DNA of 18,845 bases from CAYHPR01 sp964358895. Its GTDB lineage: Archaea; Micrarchaeota; Micrarchaeia; CABMEP01. How positions within the stretch are numbered: position 1 is the stretch's first letter; the number at the start of each line of letters is the position of its first letter. The stretch is from NCBI GenBank assembly GCA_964358895.1, contig CAYHPR010000013.1, forward strand, positions 1-18,845, written 5' to 3'. The notes under the pieces were generated by a model, which did no database searches, was not told where the DNA came from, and was given only the letters and a program-made list of their open reading frames with translations. The position numbers and the translations under genes were made by a program. Positions 13,596 through 18,845 of this stretch are shown one piece after another.

Positions 13596-13745
13596 ATGGG
13601 TAAATTTCCTATTGCTGATCTTCAGATTGTTTCTATCTGGGTATGTAAAAAGTGCAAAGGTAGAAATAGAGCTGGAGCAGAAAAATGCAGAAAATGCGGG
13701 TACCGCTATTTAAGGGCTAAGAAGAAAGACGTTGTTAAGAAGTAA
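13596..13745 (+). CDS. rpl40e: Large-subunit ribosomal protein L40e
   Basis: A 49-residue protein that is easily missed because of its length. MGKFPIADLQ, then WVCKKCKGRNRAGAEKCRKCGYRYLR gives two CxxC pairs (Cys17/Cys20 and Cys31/Cys34) spaced as in the zinc ribbon of archaeal L40e, with the basic tail of a ribosomal RNA binder. L40e exists only in archaea and eukaryotes, so it also supports the archaeal origin. It stands alone between the tRNA-Thr and the ferredoxin gene and has its own TATA box and a good ribosome site. Confidence 0.9.
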   Translation: MGKFPIADLQIVSIWVCKKCKGRNRAGAEKCRKCGYRYLRAKKKDVVKK

Positions 13746-13783
13746 AGATAAATAACTAGTAAAATCGTTGTTTAGCTTAATAA

Positions 13784-14068
13784 CTAAGGTGCAACGTATT
13801 CTCCGGATTGCATCTTCTTTATCTTAATTACCAGTACTGGACAGACTTCGGCAGCTTCTTTATCAACTGATAAATCAATTTCTCCGATATCCAGTTCTTC
13901 ATGCTCGCCACCGTCTCCTTTGTCAACTTTTCTTCCGCCAATTTTCACTAGCCTTGGCTTACCATCCTCATCAAGCATCCAATGCGCCGGATTGGCTGCT
14001 GCACATGCACCTGCACCAATACAGCCTGACCGATCAAATTCAATAGTATACTTCTTTTCTTCTGCCAT
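13784..14068 (-). CDS. Single-cluster ferredoxin, probably 3Fe-4S
   Basis: 94 residues, acidic. The cluster motif is GCIGAGACAAANP: Cys16 and Cys22 are kept but the middle Cys of C-x2-C-x2-C is Ala19, and the distal Cys76 is in EVCPVLVI. Three ligands suggest a 3Fe-4S cluster, as in ferredoxins with this C-x5-C layout. Between the halves is a loop rich in charged residues (about 46-70) that is longer than in minimal ferredoxins. A soluble electron carrier is implied; the partner is unknown. TTGA-N4-ATG precedes the start. It diverges from the M16 peptidase gene with 43 nt between starts, so their promoters overlap. Confidence 0.88.
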   Translation of the reverse strand: MAEEKKYTIEFDRSGCIGAGACAAANPAHWMLDEDGKPRLVKIGGRKVDKGDGGEHEELDIGEIDLSVDKEAAEVCPVLVIKIKKMQSGEYVAP

Positions 14069-14111
14069 AAAATCAACTTAAAACTAAGTAAACAGTTGTG
14101 ATATAAGTATA

Positions 14112-15362
14112 TTGGTTGGAATTAAAAACGTTTTGCACTCAAAGAGATATGATGGTGACTATTTGAAAATAAGCAGACTACCTAACGGGCTTACTGTAAT
14201 AACTGAAAAGTTTCCTTCAGCTGTTTCTGTAGCAACTGAAATAGGCGTTAGATATGGAGGAATGGACACATCTGGAAAGATTGCTGGTTCTGCACATTTC
14301 TTAGAACATATGCTGTTTAAGGGAACGAAGAAAAGAACTTGGAAAGAGATAACTAACGAGATAGAGAGAAAAGGAGGACACAGTAATGCGTATACCTCGT
14401 ATGAACATACGGCCTATTGGAACATAATTCCAAAAGAATATTTTATTGATGCGATAGATGTTTTAGCGGACATGTATCAAAACTCGATATTTGATAAAAA
14501 AGAATTTGAAAAGGAAAGGACGACAGTAATAAGTGAACTGTTGCAGCGTAAGGATATTCCGAGGTATGTTATCTATGAATTTTTTCCAAAAACGTTGTAT
14601 ACAAAAAATCCGATAAAAAATCCTAGTATTGGGAACGAAAAAACATTGAAAAATATTTCCAAAAATACAATAACTGGACAATGGAAGGATAATTACACTG
14701 CAAAAAACACTATAATTACAGTAGTTGGAAATATTGAACATAAAAAAATATTGAGAGTAATAAAAGAAAAGTTTAATTCACTCAGACCAGGGATTGAAAG
14801 AAAACGGGAGGAGTATAAGGAGTATAAAACAAGTAGATTTACGATCAAAAGAAAGAATCTTAATCAAATGCACTTAGCTATTGGATTTAGAATTTGTAAT
14901 GGAAACCATAAAGATGTTTATGCAATAGACATTCTAGAGAGCATACTTCATGAAAGGATAAAAGATGAAATAAGAGAAAAAAGAGGGCTTAGTTATGCCC
15001 CGTCAGTTAGTACTCAGTTTGGACAGACGTTTGGCTTTCTGTGCGGATATGCCAATATAAAACATAAAGATTTTGAAAAAACGAGAGCTCTGATTTTAGA
15101 TGAGTTCAAAAAAGCTTACAAAGGAAAAATAACCAAAAAAGAATTTGAAGAAAGAAAGATGTTTATTAAGAATTCGTATTTAATTGAGAATGAAACAACG
15201 GAGGAAGCAGCTGATACGATAACTACTTTCGCTATGCTCGGAGATCCGACCTTGTTTAAGGAGTATCCGAAACGAATAGAATCAGTTAAATTTGAAGATG
15301 TAAAAAAAGTTGCTAAAAAATATCTGAAACCTGGGACGCAGGGAGAACTAATTGTTAGATAA
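14112..15362 (+). CDS. M16 family zinc metallopeptidase
   Basis: 416 residues, the usual size of one-chain M16B peptidases. The inverted zinc motif HFLEH (His62, Glu65, His66 in AHFLEHMLFKGT) is followed after exactly 76 positions by Glu142 (VISELLQRKD), matching HxxEH-x76-E. The second half has the RxxxRGLSYA-type segment (REKRGLSYAP), needed for substrate binding in the family, so both halves of the clamshell are present. No signal peptide or membrane helix is visible, so it is cytoplasmic, with a role in peptide turnover likely. No ATG exists in frame before LPNGLTV; the start is a TTG at 14112 or at 14133. A TATA-like ATATAAG at 14101-14107 lies about 26-30 nt from 14133, which makes the second TTG attractive. 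The DNA repair gene follows after 14 nt. Confidence 0.87.
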   Translation: MVGIKNVLHSKRYDGDYLKISRLPNGLTVITEKFPSAVSVATEIGVRYGGMDTSGKIAGSAHFLEHMLFKGTKKRTWKEITNEIERKGGHSNAYTSYEHTAYWNIIPKEYFIDAIDVLADMYQNSIFDKKEFEKERTTVISELLQRKDIPRYVIYEFFPKTLYTKNPIKNPSIGNEKTLKNISKNTITGQWKDNYTAKNTIITVVGNIEHKKILRVIKEKFNSLRPGIERKREEYKEYKTSRFTIKRKNLNQMHLAIGFRICNGNHKDVYAIDILESILHERIKDEIREKRGLSYAPSVSTQFGQTFGFLCGYANIKHKDFEKTRALILDEFKKAYKGKITKKEFEERKMFIKNSYLIENETTEEAADTITTFAMLGDPTLFKEYPKRIESVKFEDVKKVAKKYLKPGTQGELIVR

Positions 15363-15376
15363 CCCTATAGGATTTT

Positions 15377-16096
15377 ATGAAAATCGAAAAAGAATTTAGG
15401 AATATTGAAGCGGAGCTTAGGCGAGTTGCAGACCCTAAGAAGGCAAAGTTACTACAACGATTTTTCAAAACAGGCAAAGGAGAGTATGGAGAGGGAGACG
15501 TATTCCTAGGGATAACAGTTCCAAAATCAAGAGAGATAGCGATACGACACACTGGGACAAACCTGAACGACATAAAAAGATTACTGCAGTCTGAGATCCA
15601 TGAAGAAAGACTTGTTGCCTTATTGATTCTTGTTGACAAATACAAGAAATGCGGAATAGAAAATGAGAAAAAACGTTTAACTCAATTTTATCTAAGCAAT
15701 GCGACTAGAGTGAACAACTGGGATTTAGTTGATTTAACCGCACATAGGATATTAGGAGAATATCTGAGAGATAAGAACAGACAAATTCTGTATGTGCTAT
15801 CTCGTTCAGATAATGTATGGAAAAGAAGAATCTCAATTATTGCGACATTTGCATTCATAAATAAAGGAGATTTTAAGGATTCTCTTCGTCTAGCGAAAAT
15901 TCTGTTAGGTGACAAACACGATCTGATAAGAAAAGCAGTTGGCTGGGTGCTTAGAGAGATTGGAAAGAAAGACGCAAAGGTGTTGAGAGAATTTCTAAGA
16001 AAAAACAGGAAAGAAATGTCAAGAGTCACTTTAAGATATGCGATCGAAAAGTTTCCTAAAGCTGAAAGAGACAAGTATATGAAATCGGAAGATTAA
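15377..16096 (+). CDS. DNA alkylation repair protein (AlkD-like HEAT-repeat glycosylase)
   Basis: 239 residues made of helical HEAT-like repeats without other domains. The N-terminal part has VFLGITVPKSREIA, typical of the family, and RVNNWDLVDLTAHRILG carries the active-site Trp115 and Asp119, spaced as Trp109 and Asp113 in Bacillus cereus AlkD. VWKRRISIIATF supplies the Arg (150/151) and AVGWVLREIGK the Trp190 of the DNA-facing cleft. The enzyme removes positively charged alkylated bases such as 3-methyladenine and 7-methylguanine. It lies 14 nt behind the peptidase gene and stops 3 nt before the 3' end of the opposite-strand tRNA-Arg gene. Confidence 0.92.
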   Translation: MKIEKEFRNIEAELRRVADPKKAKLLQRFFKTGKGEYGEGDVFLGITVPKSREIAIRHTGTNLNDIKRLLQSEIHEERLVALLILVDKYKKCGIENEKKRLTQFYLSNATRVNNWDLVDLTAHRILGEYLRDKNRQILYVLSRSDNVWKRRISIIATFAFINKGDFKDSLRLAKILLGDKHDLIRKAVGWVLREIGKKDAKVLREFLRKNRKEMSRVTLRYAIEKFPKAERDKYMKSED

Positions 16097-16113
16097 GAGC
16101 GCCCCCGACGGGA

Positions 16114-16151
16114 TTAACGGCTTCACCGTTAAATTTTGAAACGACAAAGCT
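16114..16151 (-). other. tRNA-Arg second intron, 38 nt, in the T-loop (about 59/60)
   Basis: The T-stem halves are 45 nt apart instead of 7; excising 38 nt restores TTCGAAT. The boundary is ambiguous by one A. An inner helix GCTTTG/TGAAGC and two pairs (C56-G, G57-C) around an AAA bulge give an imperfect bulge-helix-bulge. A 7-bp hairpin TTAACGG/CCGTTAA in the same intron competes with it. Confidence 0.7.
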
Positions 16152-16172
16152 TTCGAACCCGTATCTCAGGCT

Positions 16173-16221
16173 GTTCACAACAACCCTTTTACACGCAAAA
16201 GCGTTGACGTAAAAGGGGTTA
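16173..16221 (-). other. tRNA-Arg first intron, 49 nt, position 37/38
   Basis: The exon TTGC pairs with intron GTGA (two wobble pairs) as the central helix, with bulges GG^T and AC^A. A strong inner helix follows (CCCTTTTAC with GTAAAAGGG), a good bulge-helix-bulge arrangement. Confidence 0.8.
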
Positions 16222-16280
16222 CCGCAAGCCCGCATTCTATCCAGGTTATACTACGGGGGCACGTATATATTTGGTTGAGA

Positions 16281-16291
16281 GAATTAAAAAG
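16281..16291 (-). promoter_or_regulatory. TATA element for tRNA-Arg
   Basis: On the - strand GCTTTTTAATTC is centred about 26 nt upstream of the mature tRNA 5' end (16260), the usual archaeal position. A further AT-rich stretch (16263-16272) lies too close to the tRNA to be its TATA box. Confidence 0.4.
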
Positions 16292-16329
16292 CAATAGCTA
16301 GAGACAGCTGAAGGGATTTATTTACTATC

Positions 16330-16803
16330 TTATAAGGCGTTCAATATCTTTTTTAATTTGTCCAAATTGATTGGTTTGGGCAGCACATGATCAAATGGAG
16401 AATCAGTTCCAAAAGCAAAGGAAGATGTTGTTGACAAAATAATTGGTATGTTTTTCAGTTCCTTTGCTTTTCTTGCAAACTCTTCGCCATTCATCCCCGA
16501 CATATTGAGATCAGTAATAATTAAGTCAAAATCTTCAGCCTTTAGCAGATCTAAGGCCTCAGTACCAGATGCGGCAGAGGTTACGTCTGAATTAACTAAC
16601 ACTTGACGTATCAACCTTGCAAAAATATCTCTAATTCTCGCGTAATCATCGACAAAAAGTATTCTTTTCGCCTTATTCTTTGCATCATGCATTGGACCTT
16701 CAGTTTTATTATCTAGTACTTGTTTAGCATCTTGTACGTTATTTCGATTTAGTTCTGGCCCGCCTGCAGTCTGTTCTGGTTTTGTTTTATTTATTTCAAC
16801 CAT
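16330..16803 (-). CDS. Receiver-only response regulator
   Basis: 157 residues: a hydrophilic N-terminus (1-45) that looks disordered, then one CheY-like receiver domain. Asp52 and Asp53 (ILFVDDY), phosphoacceptor Asp98 (LIITDLNMSGMNG), the switch Ser/Thr at 124-126 (IILSTTS) and Lys143 (HVLPKPIN) complete the site, so phosphorylation should be possible. There is no output domain and no kinase in the window. It is closer to the classical receiver pattern than the one at 12359-12859. A TATA element lies 25 nt upstream of the ATG, so the mRNA is probably leaderless. The gene lies just upstream of the tRNA-Arg gene on the same strand and downstream of the surface protein gene. Confidence 0.9.
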   Translation of the reverse strand: MVEINKTKPEQTAGGPELNRNNVQDAKQVLDNKTEGPMHDAKNKAKRILFVDDYARIRDIFARLIRQVLVNSDVTSAASGTEALDLLKAEDFDLIITDLNMSGMNGEEFARKAKELKNIPIILSTTSSFAFGTDSPFDHVLPKPINLDKLKKILNAL

Positions 16804-16822
16804 ATAACTTATCTCGGTTTTG

Positions 16823-16833
16823 TAATATTAATA
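16823..16833 (-). promoter_or_regulatory. TATA box of the receiver gene
   Basis: On the - strand TATTAATATTA is centred about 25 nt upstream of the ATG at 16803, without a ribosome site between them, as for the other leaderless genes here. Confidence 0.5.
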
Positions 16834-16839
16834 GCTATC

Positions 16840-16864
16840 TGTCAGAAGTGTCTGAATACTGACA
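16840..16864. repeat. Inverted repeat upstream of the receiver promoter
   Basis: TGTCAG (16840-16845) and CTGACA (16859-16864) are inverted with a 13-nt spacer, and TCAGA/TCTGA (16842-16855) forms a nested 5-bp repeat. It lies just upstream of the TATA box on the - strand, so it may be an operator of the receiver gene or an RNA hairpin after the surface protein gene (stop at 16898). Confidence 0.3.
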
Positions 16865-16897
16865 ATGAGAAAATAAGGTAACAAAATTGATTATTGA

Positions 16898-18845
16898 TTA
16901 GATAGTTGATTCTAGTGGTTTCTTAGTGTTTTCTTCAGTTATTACTGACTTTTCTAGATCTATCTTGCCACCCTTTCCTAACCTGCTCCCGATTAACGTA
17001 GCGGCGTAAAGAAGTGCTATAAATGCAGTCACAAAAATGAATACAACTAATGAATCTCTTGGTCTTTCTTCTCGGATGACGGCATAGATCTGCTTAGCTT
17101 GATCTAAGAGGAATTGAGCCTTGTAGAATTGGCCAGCTTGATAAGCTTTTTGTGCTTCAACAACTGTTGATTCTACTAGCGTGACATCTTGTCCTGCAAC
17201 CTTAGATGCATTCACATCAGATGCAAGCTGATTAATTTCTGCAAGCAGCGTTGCCTGTTCAGTTGATACTGGCTGTGCAACGGTTGTAACACACCTGTTA
17301 TTGATGCAGCTGGAACCGCTTCCACACTGGAAGCTCTCACAGCATTCGTATGCGACACATTGATGATTTGCCACGTAACCACATGCGCAAGGCACTGACA
17401 CACAGCTTCCTTCAGTACATTTACGATCGACAGAGCAGTCGTTATCTGTTGAACAGGCTTCAGGCAGTCCAAAATAAACAACTACTTCGTTTGAACCAGT
17501 TGCAGTCTTTATGATAAGTTCTTCATCAATCACTAGTCCTCCTTCATCAAGATGATAACTTACAATATCGTAAGGCAAGTCTCCTTCTGCCTTGTATGTG
17601 ACACTCTTAACAACATTCGGCAACAAGCTTGGCAATGGAACGCGGAACGAATCTACGATTATCGGTCCGTTTGGATTCATTATTTTAGTCGTGAAAGTAC
17701 TTGCTGCATCATCTTTAACTTGTGACTGAGCAACGACTGTGTCGCTCGAAATAGTAAACACTTCAGTTATCAAGGGGATAGTTATAGTGGTGTCAGAATA
17801 GAGATATTGAGATATCGGCGTATTAAATTTGTCACGTATTGTTATTCCACCAGTCAAAGCGCTTGAGATCTTACCTACGTTAACTACTACATTCTGTCTG
17901 TTTGTTGTTGTAACCTCGACAACTGCACTACAAACTGAAGAGAAGCAGCGTACAGATTGCTTTGTCGTGACTGAAGGAGTTGTACAATCAACTGCTGTTG
18001 AAGTGATATCTGCAGTTGTGAAACCAGACTTGCTTGAACTAAATCTGTATCGCCCTGGCATATCTGGAATAAAAGTAAAGACTCCACTGCTGTCCGCAAC
18101 ACCTCGACTTAACTGACTGACATATGGTTCGTCAAGGAAACTTGCCGCAACTATTGCATTCGGCTGCGTAGAAAAGAAGGATGATGCTTTCGTACATGCT
18201 AACTGACCACTAAGCGTCATTGTTTGCAAACCAGGCACCGTAGTGACACCAGTTGTTTGATTCGTTGTTGTCGTAGCAGGAGGGGCGAGAACTAAACCAA
18301 ATGTACTGAACGATGTCCTTGTAACTGTACATATCTTTGTAGTTGTGTTACATGTCGCACCCAGCGGAGTCCAAACATTTGTTAATGGATTGAGAACTGC
18401 AATGTCAAGGTTTACTTCATCCGCAACACCAACTAGGCCGCTATAGTTAACAGTGAGGGTTACAGGCGTAGTTATAGTGACATTTGAAACTTCGATAACA
18501 ATCTGTGTGATTATCCTCCCAGATCCAGTTGTAGTTGTGATGGTTGCATTGTTTCCTGAAGAAGTTGTAATTGAAAAGCTTGCAGACTGATTAAGTGAAT
18601 TTGCAGGAATTATTATCGCAACTACAGGAATGCCTTCGCTAGCGCTTGTGGATACATTCGCACCAGAAGATGGTTCGACTGTCTTTGACGAAACCTGTGC
18701 ATTTGGAGAGAAAGAAGCAGATGTAACAGCCAAGTTTCCAGCTTTGTCAGCTGCAGATAACGTTACAACGTCGTCTTGCTGTATTGAATGCAGAGAAGAA
18801 TGCGTTAGATGTGCTGAAGGATTTGCACCTTCACCAATGTACTCA
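16898..18845 (-). CDS. Large membrane-anchored surface protein with Cys-rich module (5' end beyond window)
   Basis: The frame is open to the right edge, so the C-terminal 648 residues are seen; a TTG at 18733 should not be taken as the start because the same beta-rich composition continues upstream (VVTLSAADKAGNLAVTSASF). In order: Ser/Thr-rich beta domains, one resembling a ZU5-like fold (IPVVAIIIPANSLNQSASF to SFSTFGLVLAP); a carboxypeptidase-regulatory-like beta domain (MTLSGQLACTK to RYRFSSSKSGFTTADI); a further beta segment; a module with 12 Cys (about 17290-17460) including CSTDNDCSVDRKC and CCESFQCGSGSSC; a helical stalk (STEQATLLAEINQLASDV onward); a membrane helix (SLVVFIFVTAFIALLYAA); and a short charged cytoplasmic tail. 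It is probably a cell-surface or adhesion protein. I could not name the family. Confidence 0.8.
   Translation of the reverse strand, partial: EYIGEGANPSAHLTHSSLHSIQQDDVVTLSAADKAGNLAVTSASFSPNAQVSSKTVEPSSGANVSTSASEGIPVVAIIIPANSLNQSASFSITTSSGNNATITTTTGSGRIITQIVIEVSNVTITTPVTLTVNYSGLVGVADEVNLDIAVLNPLTNVWTPLGATCNTTTKICTVTRTSFSTFGLVLAPPATTTTNQTTGVTTVPGLQTMTLSGQLACTKASSFFSTQPNAIVAASFLDEPYVSQLSRGVADSSGVFTFIPDMPGRYRFSSSKSGFTTADITSTAVDCTTPSVTTKQSVRCFSSVCSAVVEVTTTNRQNVVVNVGKISSALTGGITIRDKFNTPISQYLYSDTTITIPLITEVFTISSDTVVAQSQVKDDAASTFTTKIMNPNGPIIVDSFRVPLPSLLPNVVKSVTYKAEGDLPYDIVSYHLDEGGLVIDEELIIKTATGSNEVVVYFGLPEACSTDNDCSVDRKCTEGSCVSVPCACGYVANHQCVAYECCESFQCGSGSSCINNRCVTTVAQPVSTEQATLLAEINQLASDVNASKVAGQDVTLVESTVVEAQKAYQAGQFYKAQFLLDQAKQIYAVIREERPRDSLVVFIFVTAFIALLYAATLIGSRLGKGGKIDLEKSVITEENTKKPLESTI

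Larger units (their letters stand above)
16100..16260 (-). tRNA. tRNA-Arg (anticodon GCG) with two introns
   Basis: The acceptor stem GCCCCCG/CGGGGGC is perfect and the discriminator is G. The anticodon stem CGGGC/GCCTG closes loop TTGCGGA (anticodon GCG) once 49 nt are removed. The T-stem ACGGG/CCCGT closes TTCGAAT only if 38 nt are removed from within the T-loop. The joined product is 74 nt and resembles ordinary archaeal tRNA-Arg(GCG), including the D-loop CCTGGATA. Exons are 16260-16222, 16172-16152 and 16113-16100. The D-stem is weak (G-T, T-A, an A-A mismatch, T-G). CCA is not encoded. Confidence 0.85.

Noticed and set aside
16097..16260. A CRISPR-like or IS-end explanation for the inverted repeats
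   Set aside because: All the repeats (acceptor stem, anticodon stem, intron helices, T-stem) are explained by one tRNA with two introns; there is no repeated spacer unit or transposase.
18716..18733. TTG at 18733 as the start of the surface protein
   Set aside because: The frame stays open with the same kind of sequence up to the window edge, and there is no ribosome site or signal peptide at this point.

Overview
This low-GC window looks like a scaffold from an uncultured archaeon, most likely of the DPANN type. The archaeal signs are two intron-bearing tRNA genes with bulge-helix-bulge-like splice junctions, a short ribosomal protein L40e gene, TATA boxes placed about 24-26 nt upstream of start codons that imply leaderless mRNAs, and a GTGA-N4-ATG ribosome-binding motif upstream of several other genes. 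I cannot resolve the lineage further. A 100-N gap flanked by an identical 55-bp sequence shows that this is an assembled, probably metagenomic, scaffold.

Layout. 1-2517: a partial, atypical IscU/NifU-like gene diverges from an AEC-family transporter around one centrally placed TATA element, followed by an APC amino-acid permease. 2709-9635: a copper and thiol region, all on the + strand. It holds a zinc-finger/membrane-anchored DsbA-like protein, a membrane-anchored rhodanese (interrupted by the gap), an HMA/CcdA-like/double-cupredoxin fusion behind a promoter with TGAAACTA repeats, a small HMA chaperone, a CopA-type Cu+ ATPase, and a second DsbA-like protein whose active site reads CLMCPYT. 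9669-12346: a SufS-like cysteine desulfurase, then an MsrQ/ferric-reductase-like membrane protein and two small His-bearing membrane proteins. 12359-13745: a receiver-only response regulator (- strand), MsrB, tRNA-Thr(UGU) with one intron (- strand), and L40e. 13784-16096: a 3Fe-4S-type ferredoxin (- strand), an M16 peptidase and an AlkD-like DNA glycosylase. 16100-18845: tRNA-Arg(GCG) with two introns, one of them in the T-loop; a second receiver-only regulator; and the C-terminal 648 residues of a large membrane-anchored surface protein with a Cys-rich module (all - strand).

How the parts may work together (inference). The cytoplasmic HMA proteins and CopA would handle Cu(I) on the inside. 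The fusion protein places a CcdA-like two-cysteine membrane core next to two Cys/Met cupredoxin domains outside, between two extracytoplasmic DsbA-like proteins that could exchange electrons with it. MsrB, the MsrQ-like protein, the rhodanese and the cysteine desulfurase extend the theme to sulfur chemistry and oxidative damage. The best candidates for novelty are this copper/thiol relay with its non-standard DsbA site, the doubly interrupted tRNA-Arg, and the shared bidirectional leaderless promoter.
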